From Serratia sp. UGAL515B_01 (GTDB lineage Bacteria; Pseudomonadota; Gammaproteobacteria; Enterobacterales; Enterobacteriaceae): DNA of 64,000 bases. Shown piece after piece: positions 1-8,800 of the stretch. The notes beneath the pieces are model-generated. The model saw nothing but the letters and a program-made list of their open reading frames with translations, searched no databases and was not told where the DNA came from. Both the position numbers and the translations under genes were made by a program. How positions within the stretch are numbered: position 1 is the first letter of the stretch; the number at the start of each line of letters is the position of its first letter. The stretch covers positions 4,089,766 through 4,153,765 of the forward strand of contig NZ_CP109901.1 of NCBI RefSeq assembly GCF_033095805.1, written 5' to 3'.

Positions 1-1979
1 TCACCAACAAAGCGGCAGCGGAAATGCGCCATCGTATTGAGCACCTGATTGGCACCAGCCAGGGCGGAATGTGGATCGGCACCTTTCACGGGTTGGCGCA
101 CCGCCTGCTTCGTGCTCACCATATGGATGCCAACCTGCCGCAGGATTTCCAGATCCTCGACAGTGAAGATCAACTGCGTTTGCTCAAGCGTATCGTCCGA
201 GCACTGAACATTGATGAAAAGCAATGGCCACCCCGCCAAGCGATGTGGTACATCAACGGCAAGAAAGATGATGGCCTGCGGCCACAGCACATTGAAAGCT
301 ATGGCAACCCGGTAGAAGCCACCTGGTTGCGGATTTATCAGGCCTATCAGGAAGCCTGCGACCGGGCGGGATTGGTCGATTTTGCTGAGTTATTGCTGCG
401 CGCCCATGAGCTTTGGCTGAACAAGCCACATATTCTCAATCATTATCGCGAGCGCTTCACCAATATTCTGGTCGACGAATTTCAGGATACCAACCGTATT
501 CAGTATGCCTGGATCCGTCTATTGGCAGGCGATAAAGCGAATGTGATGATTGTGGGCGATGACGATCAATCAATCTACGGCTGGCGTGGTGCGCAAGTGG
601 AAAATATTCAGCGTTTCCTGAAAGATTTCCCGGCAGCGGAAACCGTGCGCCTGGAGCAAAATTACCGTTCCACCAGTAATATCCTGAAGGCGGCTAACAC
701 GCTGATTGCCAATAATGATGGGCGTTTGGGGAAAAATCTGTGGACCGAAGGCGCTGAGGGTGAGCCGATCTCGATTTATTGTGCTTTCAATGAACTGGAT
801 GAAGCGCGCTTTGTGGTCAACCGCATTAAAGCTTGGCAGGACAACGGTGGAGCATTGAACGATTGTGCCATTTTGTATCGCAGTAACGCGCAATCACGTG
901 TTTTGGAAGAAGCTCTTTTACAGACTGCCATGCCTTACCGTATTTATGGCGGCATGCGTTTTTTCGAGCGGCAAGAAATCAAGGATGCACTGGCCTATTT
1001 ACGCTTGATAGCTAACCGTAATGATGATGCAGCCTTTGAACGCGTGGTGAATACGCCAACACGCGGCATTGGCGACCGTACGCTGGACGTGGTTAGGCAA
1101 ACAGCGCGTGATCGCCAACTCACGTTGTGGCAAGCCACACGAGCGTTGCTGCAGGATAAAGTGCTGGCTGGGCGCTCAGCATCCGCACTTCAGCGCTTTA
1201 TTGAACTGGTGGACTCACTGGCACAGGAAACGGCAGAAATGCCGCTGCATGTGCAAACCGATCGCGTGATCCGGGATTCCGGCCTGTTTATCATGTATGA
1301 ACAGGAGAAAGGCGAGAAGGGCCAGGCACGTATTGAAAACCTTGAAGAGTTAGTGACGGCCACGCGTCAATACAGTTACCAAGATGAGGATCAGGATCTG
1401 ATGCCGCTGCAGGCTTTCCTGTCCCATGCGGCGTTAGAGGCGGGAGAAGGGCAAGCCGATGCTTATCAGGATGCAGTGCAACTGATGACCTTGCACTCAG
1501 CCAAAGGCTTGGAATTTCGTCAGGTGTTCATTGTTGGCATGGAAGAGGGCATGTTCCCAAGCCAAATGTCATTAGATGAAGGTGGGCGGCTGGAAGAAGA
1601 ACGCCGTCTTGCCTACGTGGGCCTTACCCGCGCAATGCAGAAACTGACGCTGACTTATGCGGAAACCCGTCGCCTGTACGGTAAAGAGGTTTATCACCGA
1701 CCATCCCGTTTCATCGGTGAAATCCCGGAAGAGTGTGTGGAGGAGGTGCGCCTGCGAGCCAGCGTTTCCCGCTCGGTAAACCATCGCCGGATGGGGACCC
1801 CCATCAGCGAGAACGATACGGGCTATAAACTGGGCCAGCGTGTGCGCCATGCGAAGTTTGGTGAGGGGACTATCGTTAACCTGGAAGGCAGTGGTGAACA
1901 TAGCCGATTGCAGATTGCATTCCAAGGGGAAGGTATCAAGTGGTTGGTAGCCGCTTACGCCAAGCTGGAAACTGTCTAA
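1..1979 (+). CDS. uvrD: DNA helicase II UvrD (5' end outside window)
   Basis: Superfamily 1 3'-5' helicase that removes the excised strand in UvrABC repair and unwinds DNA in MutHLS mismatch repair. The window opens inside the gene: the first complete codon is at base 3 (reading TNKAAAEM), so roughly the first 60 residues, including Walker A, are missing. Visible motifs in order are GTFHGLAHRLLR (Ia), VDEFQDTN (II), GDDDQSIYGWRG (III), QNYRSTSNI (IV), TLHSAKGLEF (V) and LAYVGLTRA (VI). The C-terminal GYKLGQRVRHAKFGEG segment is the usual UvrD tail that contacts RNA polymerase in E. coli. About 658 of about 720 residues are present, and the sequence is near-identical to E. coli UvrD along its length. 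The stop is followed by an intergenic palindromic repeat. Confidence 0.98.
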   Translation, partial: TNKAAAEMRHRIEHLIGTSQGGMWIGTFHGLAHRLLRAHHMDANLPQDFQILDSEDQLRLLKRIVRALNIDEKQWPPRQAMWYINGKKDDGLRPQHIESYGNPVEATWLRIYQAYQEACDRAGLVDFAELLLRAHELWLNKPHILNHYRERFTNILVDEFQDTNRIQYAWIRLLAGDKANVMIVGDDDQSIYGWRGAQVENIQRFLKDFPAAETVRLEQNYRSTSNILKAANTLIANNDGRLGKNLWTEGAEGEPISIYCAFNELDEARFVVNRIKAWQDNGGALNDCAILYRSNAQSRVLEEALLQTAMPYRIYGGMRFFERQEIKDALAYLRLIANRNDDAAFERVVNTPTRGIGDRTLDVVRQTARDRQLTLWQATRALLQDKVLAGRSASALQRFIELVDSLAQETAEMPLHVQTDRVIRDSGLFIMYEQEKGEKGQARIENLEELVTATRQYSYQDEDQDLMPLQAFLSHAALEAGEGQADAYQDAVQLMTLHSAKGLEFRQVFIVGMEEGMFPSQMSLDEGGRLEEERRLAYVGLTRAMQKLTLTYAETRRLYGKEVYHRPSRFIGEIPEECVEEVRLRASVSRSVNHRRMGTPISENDTGYKLGQRVRHAKFGEGTIVNLEGSGEHSRLQIAFQGEGIKWLVAAYAKLETV

Positions 1980-2029
1980 AGGTGCCGCATGCTGCGCCCT
2001 GGGACGAGGTTTTGTGAACGTTACCCGAA

Positions 2030-2127
2030 TCATTGACGTTGCAGCTAGGCGGCAACTGGGCACCCCTTAGCCACTGACCGAATTCAGTGACTAGGGGGTG
2101 TGTATGCAGCCAACAACGTTGCAACTT
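2030..2127. repeat. Dispersed palindromic intergenic repeat, copy 1
   Basis: Starts with GTTGCAGCTAGGCGGCAA and contains an imperfect dyad of about 17 bp per arm (CACCCCTTAGCCACTGA against TCAGTGACTAGGGGGTG). Similar elements occur at about 24871, 32801, 34730, 44415, 50253, 55816 and 63611. It lies between convergent uvrD and the cupin gene. Confidence 0.6.
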
Positions 2128-2605
2128 AAGTAAGAAGGGTAAAGCGGTCACCGACTTTGGCGGTGGCATACCAACGCATAACGGTTTCGATACCTTGGCC
2201 GCCTTCCTGTGGTGCCCAGTGCATACAATCTTCCTCAGCGAGTGCCCGGTAAGGGCCGACTTTCACTTCAAATATTACGCCCCCCGGATCGACAGACAAC
2301 ACGGCATGCCAAGTAAGCGCGGGCATCTCTAGCACCTTTGTTTCTTCACCCAGCACAGTACGCTGTGTGACGACACCGTCGTCGTTGAACTGGAGCACCA
2401 CAAAGCGGCCACTCAATGGCGTGAGTAACTCCCAGGTCTGCGGGTGGCGATGTGGACGAATATAGGTACCTGGTTCCATGGCAATCGCCAGGCGTTGCAC
2501 TGGGTCGCTTAATTCTTCATGTAAAGTACGATGTGCACGCAGACGTGGTAAAGTGGCTGCCTGCTCGCTCATTGTTGCCAAGTCATGGGCAGTAATTTGT
2601 TTCAT
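2126..2605 (-). CDS. WbuC-type cupin-fold protein
   Basis: 159-residue small cytoplasmic protein of the WbuC/cupin metalloprotein family. The metal-binding cupin motif is seen as RPHRHPQTWE followed by LSGRFVVLQFNDDG. A second cupin box with TWHAVLSVDPGGVIFEV follows. Two histidines, a glutamate and a distal histidine could bind a metal. The ATG at 2605 was chosen over an upstream TTG because it has a GCGGAA sequence about 7 nt before it and starts the family-typical MKQI. WbuC proteins are often linked to O-antigen clusters, but this copy stands alone between uvrD and corA and its substrate is unknown. Family assignment is fairly sure; function is not. Confidence 0.8.
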   Translation of the reverse strand: MKQITAHDLATMSEQAATLPRLRAHRTLHEELSDPVQRLAIAMEPGTYIRPHRHPQTWELLTPLSGRFVVLQFNDDGVVTQRTVLGEETKVLEMPALTWHAVLSVDPGGVIFEVKVGPYRALAEEDCMHWAPQEGGQGIETVMRWYATAKVGDRFTLLT

Positions 2606-2713
2606 GTCGTCATTCCGCAATGTTTTTGTGGCCTAATCTTAGCAATTTTCTAAGGTGTGGTCAGAGTTCGCGGCATGTTTTTATTCGCGGTATTCCCTTA
2701 AGTGAGTACGCTG

Positions 2714-2744
2714 TTGAAACAGCGATGAATTGTTGCGCGATAAT
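2714..2744 (+). promoter_or_regulatory. Candidate corA promoter
   Basis: TTGAAA (2714-2719) and GATAAT (2739-2744), separated by 19 bp, lie about 305 bp upstream of corA and just before the candidate leader peptide. The long spacing makes this a tentative call; it rests only on hexamer match and position. Confidence 0.3.
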
Positions 2745-2785
2745 GCTGCCTTACGTGTTGACAGGCTTTTTCGTCTCGGCGTAAC

Positions 2786-2875
2786 ATGCGCGAACTGTTA
2801 TCAATGAGGACATATGCCTTGGACGCACCCAGTCGATACTGGCTCTCTGACCTGAACTACAGGTACAACTTCTAA
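2786..2875 (+). CDS. Candidate 29-residue corA leader peptide (CorL-like)
   Basis: A short open frame starting ATGCGCGAACTG and ending in TAA encodes a 29-residue peptide beginning MRELLSMRTYAL and ending DLNYRYNF. It lies in the otherwise gene-free 440 bp between the cupin gene and corA, downstream of a promoter-like sequence and about 170 bp before the corA start. In Salmonella the corA leader holds a short ORF (corL) whose translation controls Rho-dependent termination, so position and size fit such a role. No strong ribosome binding site is visible (only GGCGTAAC just before the ATG). I cannot compare it with known CorL sequences, so this is a positional inference. Confidence 0.35.
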   Translation: MRELLSMRTYALDAPSRYWLSDLNYRYNF

Positions 2876-3048
2876 GGCTATCCCATTGCGCTGGTACCCT
2901 TTGTGGTTGTCGGCGAACTTCTTTAGTTGTGTCGCTCTGAGCCAGTTCTCTTTAGGGTCTGGAACGAGCAGGTATTTACAATCCCCCTCGATTTCTGTGC
3001 TTCAACGCGTTGTTTAATAACCCCGTCATCATAAGGGAGTTTTGGCAC

Positions 3049-3999
3049 ATGCTAAGCGCTTTTAAATTAGAAAACAGTCGCTTATCCCGTTTGGAGTTGG
3101 ATGACCCCGATGATTTGACCTCATCACTATGGGTTGATCTGGTTGAGCCGGAAGAAGGCGAACGCGAGCGCGTGCAAAATGAGCTGGGCCAGAGCCTAGC
3201 GACCAGCCCGGAACTGGATGATATCGAAGCCTCTGCACGTTTTTTCGAAGATGATGATGGCCTGCACATTCACTCCTTTTTCTACTTCGAAGATGCAGAA
3301 GATCATGCAGGTAACTCCACCGTAGCATTTACTATCCGTGATGGCCGTCTGTATACCTTACGCGAGCGCGAATTGCCTGCTTTCCGTCTTTACCGGATGC
3401 GTGCGCGTAATATGAAGATGGTTGATGGCAATGCCTACGAGCTGCTGCTGGATCTATTTGAAACCAAGATTGAACAGCTGGCTGATGAGATCGAGAACGT
3501 CTACAGCGATCTGGAAAAGCTGAGTCGTGTGATTATGGAAGGCCGGCAGGGCGACGAATATGATGAAGCCCTGTCAACGTTGGCAGAGCTGGAAGATATT
3601 GGCTGGAAAGTACGTCTCTGTTTGATGGATACTCAGCGGGCCTTGAATTTTTTGGTACGCAAGGCGCGTTTGCCAACCAGCCAGCTCGATCAGGCGCGGG
3701 AAATCTTACGCGATATCGAGTCCTTGTTGCCCCATAACGAATCACTGTTCCAGAAAGTGAACTTCCTGATGCAGGCGGCGATGGGTTTTATCAATATCGA
3801 ACAGAACCGCATTATCAAGATCTTCTCGGTGGTTTCGGTGGTGTTCCTTCCACCCACGCTGGTCGCTTCGAGCTATGGGATGAACTTTGATTTTATGCCG
3901 GAGTTGCGCTGGTCATTCGGCTATCCAGGCGCTATTGGGTTAATGATATTGGCAGGATTGGCACCTTACCTCTACTTTAAGCGCAAAAATTGGCTGTAA
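3049..3999 (+). CDS. corA: Magnesium/cobalt transporter CorA
   Basis: Main constitutive Mg2+ (also Co2+, Ni2+) channel of the inner membrane, acting as a homopentamer. The ATG at 3049 gives 316 residues, the same length as E. coli CorA, and starts MLSAF as expected. AAGGGAG lies about 10 nt before it; an in-frame TTG at 3010 is upstream but has no family support. The N-terminal two thirds is the acidic cytoplasmic funnel. Two C-terminal membrane segments follow, with the signature YGMNF loop between them and the basic tail KRKNWL. A bidirectional stem-loop follows before convergent rarD. A 29-codon leader ORF lies upstream. Confidence 0.98.
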   Translation: MLSAFKLENSRLSRLELDDPDDLTSSLWVDLVEPEEGERERVQNELGQSLATSPELDDIEASARFFEDDDGLHIHSFFYFEDAEDHAGNSTVAFTIRDGRLYTLRERELPAFRLYRMRARNMKMVDGNAYELLLDLFETKIEQLADEIENVYSDLEKLSRVIMEGRQGDEYDEALSTLAELEDIGWKVRLCLMDTQRALNFLVRKARLPTSQLDQAREILRDIESLLPHNESLFQKVNFLMQAAMGFINIEQNRIIKIFSVVSVVFLPPTLVASSYGMNFDFMPELRWSFGYPGAIGLMILAGLAPYLYFKRKNWL

Positions 4000-4037
4000 A
4001 CGTGCACGTACCTCGTATGCGAGTCCATTGGCCTGCG

Positions 4038-4067
4038 GTGGCGCGGTTTTTTTTATAACCACGCCAC
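4038..4067. terminator. Bidirectional terminator between corA and rarD
   Basis: GTGGCGCGGTT and AACCACGCCAC form a stem around a T-rich loop, between two convergent genes. An A-rich/T-rich element on each side lets it serve both directions. Confidence 0.7.
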
Positions 4068-4076
4068 ACTCGCCAG

Positions 4077-4964
4077 TCAACGATGTTTACGCTGGTTGTA
4101 GAGCCCATCAAGTGTGAACAGCACTAACGCGGCCCAAATAAAGCCAAAGGTCACCAGTTTATCTTGGCCAATGGTTTCATCGTAGAAGGTCACGGCTAGT
4201 AGAAACATCAGCGTTGGCCCCAGATACTGGAAGAATCCGAGAGTGGAAAGGCGCAGGCGGGTTGCTGCTGCGGTAAAAAAAAGCAGTGGCACAGTGGTGA
4301 CCACGCCAGCCGCAATCAGTAACAGATTCAGCGACCAGGTATTGGTATTCAAGTGGCTAGTTGGGCTATCCGCGATCAGGAAGAGGTAAATCGCCGCGAT
4401 GGGCAGCAACCAAAGGGTTTCGATCAGCATACCGGTTTGAGCATCAATGGCGATTTTCTTGCGCAGCAGGCCATAGAAAGCGAAGCTGAAAGCTAATCCC
4501 AATGCGATGATCGGTAGTGAACCAAATTGCCATAATTGTACCAACACTCCGGTAAATGCCAACATCACAGCTACCCACTGTATTCGGCGGAACCGCTCCC
4601 CCAGAAAGAGCATACCCAGTAAGACATTCACCAACGGATTGATGAAATACCCTAGGCTGGCTTCCAGCATATGGTGGTTATTCACCGCCCATATAAACAG
4701 CAGCCAGTTTCCCCCCACCAGTAATGCAGTAACGGCCAGTAAAAGTAACCGTTTACGATTTTTGCAGGCGGCACGTACTGTTGGCCAATTGCGGCCCAAC
4801 GATACCAGTACCAACATAAAGAAAAACGACCAAATTATCCGATGTGTCAGGATCTCATCGGCAGGCACTTGTTGGATCAATTTAAAATAAGCTGGGGCAA
4901 TACCCCAAATGAAATAAGCGGCCAAGGCGAAGAAAATGCCTTGCCGCGTTTGCTGGGCGTCCAT
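4077..4964 (-). CDS. rarD: EamA-family transporter RarD
   Basis: 295-residue inner-membrane protein of the drug/metabolite transporter (EamA) superfamily with about ten hydrophobic helices in two repeats. It is near-identical in layout to E. coli RarD (296 aa): it starts MDAQQTRQG and carries the conserved AAYFIWGIAPAYFKLI and WAVNNHHMLEASLGYFINP stretches. The substrate is not firmly known; the family is annotated as chloramphenicol-sensitivity protein RarD. It converges on corA over a shared terminator. The start has no competing in-frame ATG. Confidence 0.95.
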   Translation of the reverse strand: MDAQQTRQGIFFALAAYFIWGIAPAYFKLIQQVPADEILTHRIIWSFFFMLVLVSLGRNWPTVRAACKNRKRLLLLAVTALLVGGNWLLFIWAVNNHHMLEASLGYFINPLVNVLLGMLFLGERFRRIQWVAVMLAFTGVLVQLWQFGSLPIIALGLAFSFAFYGLLRKKIAIDAQTGMLIETLWLLPIAAIYLFLIADSPTSHLNTNTWSLNLLLIAAGVVTTVPLLFFTAAATRLRLSTLGFFQYLGPTLMFLLAVTFYDETIGQDKLVTFGFIWAALVLFTLDGLYNQRKHR

Positions 4965-5150
4965 GGCGAGTACCGATAGGGAAGTGGAGTACGACGATTT
5001 TACTGAAAATAATAGATGGTGTCGTGCATTTGTGGGCGACCGGGCTGTATCACTTACCTACCCTCCAGCGGCTCTGGTGCGCGCTTGCCTGAATGGCCGG
5101 AAGAGTGTCTACGCGAACACACAACCGTTGCTGAGCTTTCCACGCGATAG

Positions 5151-5420
5151 CTATGGTTCCTGAGTAGCAGTGGAAGTTTGGTAAGTTATCAACCAGTTTC
5201 CTACTTTAGCTGGTGAGCGATATGACCAGGCTGCTTCGTATAACAAACGCCTAAGCTCACTGTTACCAATTTTGGTTATGCCTCGGAAGCGGACTTCACT
5301 GCCACTGGAGTCTTCTCCAGGTATCAACCCCAGGCAAGCCATTACTTGTCTCGGGTTGGGGGAGCGGGCAAAAGCACCCAGTTCAGAAGCCAGCGAAATG
5401 ACAATGGTTTTTCCTAGCAC
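5151..5420 (-). pseudogene. IS110/IS1111-family transposase fragment
   Basis: About 89 codons match the C-terminal Transposase_20 region of IS110/IS1111-type recombinases: SLASELGAFARSPNPRQVMA, then CLGLIPGEDSSG, then GITKIGNSELRRLLYEAAWS. The N-terminal DEDD catalytic half is absent and no element ends are recognisable, so it is a relic. It marks the left border of the accessory island. Confidence 0.75.
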
Positions 5421-5436
5421 CTCTATGCTGTAATGT

Positions 5437-5898
5437 GCTCTGCCAAGCTGTTACCCGCCCTTCAAATACCACTTTACGGTGGTCTCACACGCATCCATCC
5501 GGGGTAATAACGTCCTGTTTATCCGAACCCAGGTCAGGATAGTGATTGCAAACGCGTCCTTTCATGATTAACATTTACGCAAATTTGAAAAAGCAAAAAT
5601 AGTAAGCCTTTTACAACAAGGACCTGTTTGATAGCGTTGCCCCGATGTACCCCTGGCTGGATTATGGCTATTTCTCCGTGTTTGACGGTTTCGCCCCGCT
5701 TACGCTCTGCCCATAACGGCGAAAACGTACTCTACGACAGCAACATCCGCGTACTTTGGCACCACACTGACTGCCGCTCACGCGCGCGTTTCTGGTTTCT
5801 GAGAGAGTTAGCTCCCCCGCGTTAAGTTGGGATATCATAAAAAACGTCCTGCTTAATTTTAGCTTTTTGTCTTTACACTTTTTGCAGGGAACATCGTC
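5437..5898 (+). other. Upstream region of cdiA; no cdiB seen
   Basis: About 460 bp between the transposase fragment and cdiA. A 65-codon frame at 5628-5825 shows no similarity I recognise. In two-partner secretion loci a TpsB/CdiB outer-membrane transporter gene normally sits directly upstream; none is present and no POTRA or barrel motif could be read. An AGGGA ribosome binding site (5887-5891) precedes the cdiA ATG by about 7 nt. Confidence 0.6.
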
Positions 5899-8800
5899 AT
5901 GAACAAAAATCTCTACCGCCTCATTTTCAACCCCGCTCGGGGCATGATGATGGTGGTACCCGATATCGCCGGGGCAGGTCGTGCTGGTGCCGCCTCGCCC
6001 GCCTCCGGCTTCGGGCAGACCCTTAGCCAGTGGAGAGGCAAGGTTCATGGCGTGTGCTTTGCGCTGCTGTTGGCCCTCGGGGCCGTTCAGCCGGTGCAGG
6101 CGCAGATTGTCGCTGACGGCAGCGCACCCGGTAACCAGCAGCCGACCGTCATCAGCAGTGCCAACGGCACGCCGCAGGTCAATATCCAGACCCCCAGCGC
6201 CGCCGGGGTGTCGCGCAACGTCTACAGCCAGTTCGATGTCGATAATAAAGGCGTGGTGCTCAACAACAGCCACCTCAACACCCAGACCCAGATTGCCGGC
6301 ATGGTCACCGCCAACCCCTGGCTGGCGCGCGGCGAAGCCACGGTCATTTTGAATGAAGTCAACGCCCGTGACCCCAGCCAGCTGAACGGCTTTATCGAAG
6401 TCGCCGGGCAAAAGGCCCAGGTGGTGATTGCCAACCCGGCCGGCATCACCTGCAGCGGCTGCGGCTTTATCAACGCCCACCGCGCCACCCTGACCACCGG
6501 CCAGCCCCAGCTGTTCAATGGCCAACTGACCGGCTATGACGTCGCGCGCGGCGAGATTGTGGTGCAGGGCGGCGGGCTGGACAGCAGCCGTCAGGACCAT
6601 ACCGACCTGATTGCCCGCGCCGTCAAGGTGAACGCCCGCCTGTGGGCCAACGACCTCAACGTCACTACCGGGCGCAACCAGGTGGATGCGGCCCACCAGA
6701 CGGTGAGTGCCAAAACCGCCGACGGCAGCCCACGGCCCACCGTGGCGGTGGATGTCGCCCAGTTGGGCGGCATGTACGCCGGTAAAATCCGCCTGATAGG
6801 CACCGAAAGCGGCGTGGGCGTCCACAATGCCGGGGAGATAGGCGCCACCGCCGGGGATATCGTCATCACCGCCGACGGCATGCTGGTCAACAGTGGCCAG
6901 GTCAACAGTGCCCAGCACCTGACCGTCAATACCCCGGCCGGGATAGACAACCGCGGTGCCCTGTACGCCGGGGCCAGCAACCGGCTCACCACCGCCGGGA
7001 CCCTCACCAACCAGGGCACCATTGCCGCCGCCGGGGACACGACGTTGCGCGCGGCCGAGGTGGACAGCAGCCGCACCGCGGTGTTGGGGGCCGGGGTGCA
7101 GTCCGGCAACGGCAACCTGACCCCGGCGACCCTGCGCGTCGACGCCAGCGGCACCCTGCGTGCACAAGGTAAAAACCTCAGCGGCAGCGCGTTGCAGTTC
7201 ACCGCACAACGCCTCGACCTCAACGGCAGCCAGACCCAGGGGGACGCCCTGACCCTCAACGCGTTGGGCGGCGATATCGACCTGAGCAACAGCCAGCTGC
7301 AGGGCACCACCCTGGCCTTTACCGCCCAGGCGGGGGGTATCCACCTCGACAACGGCCAGACCCGGGGCGGCGACGTCACGCTCAACGCGCACGGGGGCGA
7401 TATCACCCTCACCGGCAGCCGGGCGCAAGTGAGAGACCTCACGCTTAACGTTGATGGCGGGACTATCACCGCCCGCCACAGCCAGACCCAGGGGCGAGAC
7501 CTGGTGTTCAACGCCCGCGACGGCGCCCTGGATTTCACCGGCAGCCAGACCCAGGGCAGCCACATCACGTTCACTGCCCCGGGGGAGATTACCCTGACGG
7601 GGGCCACGCTCTCTGCCAGCACGCTGGCGGCGTCGACCGCCTCGCTGTTACGCAGTGACAACGCCCGGGTGATGGCCGAGCAGGTCGGGCTCCATGCTCA
7701 GGCGCTCTCCAACGTGGGTGGCCTGATAGCCCAGACCGGCACCCCCGATTTTACCCTGGACCTGACCGGCGACTTCGATAACCGGGCGGGCACCCTGCTT
7801 TCCCAGGGCAACCTGACCCTCAACGCCCAACGCCTGCTGAGCGACAGCCAGAGCCTGCTGGCCGCCGGGGTACAAAACAACGGCCGCCTGGCCGACCGCG
7901 GTGACCTGCGCGTGGCGACCCGTCAGGACCTGCAGGCGGTCGGGCAGACCCTGGCCAGCGGCACCCTGGCGCTCAGCGGCAGCCAGCTGGAGATGAACGA
8001 CAGCCAGCTCCAGGCGCGTGAGATGCACCTCACCGCGCGTGAGGGCGACATCAATACGCAACGCGCCACCCTGACGGCGCTGGACACCCTGAGCCTGACG
8101 GCGAACGGCAACGCGGGGCAAACCCTCGATAACCAGGGCGGCACGCTGAGTGCCCGCACGGTGTCGCTTGCGCTGGGGCAGTTGAATAATGACGCGGGCC
8201 GCATCACCGCCAGTGAAGACCTGACCCTGGGGCTGCAAGGGGACTTCACCCATCAGGCGGGGGCATGGCTGCAGGTCGGGCGAGACCTCACCCTGACCAC
8301 CCCCGGTGCGGTGACCAACGCCGGGCAGATTATCGCCGGCGGTACGCTGAACACGCACACCGGCAACCTGGAGAACAGCGGTTCGCTTGTCGCCACCCAG
8401 GCCAGCCTGACCAGCGCGGGCGCGTTGACCAACCGCGGGGAGGTGCAGGTCAATGGCCGGCTGGAGACCGATGTCACCACCCTGTTCAATACCGGCACCC
8501 TCATCAGCGGCGACGGGACGCTGCGGGCCCGCGAGCGCATCACCAACAGCGGGCCACAGGCCCTGATAGGGGCCACCGATGAGAACGGCACCCTGGCGCT
8601 GCTGGCCCCGGTGATTGAAAACAGCGACACGGTGACCGACACCGACACCGCCCCGAGCACCACGCTCTTGGGCATGGGCAACTTGGTGCTGGCCGGGGGC
8701 CAGGATGAGGACGGACAGTATCGAGCCGCCGCCCAGGTGTTGAACATTTCTGGCCTGATTGAGTCCGGTAAGGACCTGCGGGTTGAGGCCACCACTCTGA

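Noticed and set aside
5628..5825. Possible cdiB remnant upstream of cdiA
   Set aside because: None of the frames shows POTRA or barrel features or any similarity I could recognise.
7200..7560. Regularly spaced repeats that look like a short tandem array
   Set aside because: They are the in-frame codons of about 22-residue haemagglutinin repeats with SQTQG, not a CRISPR or satellite.
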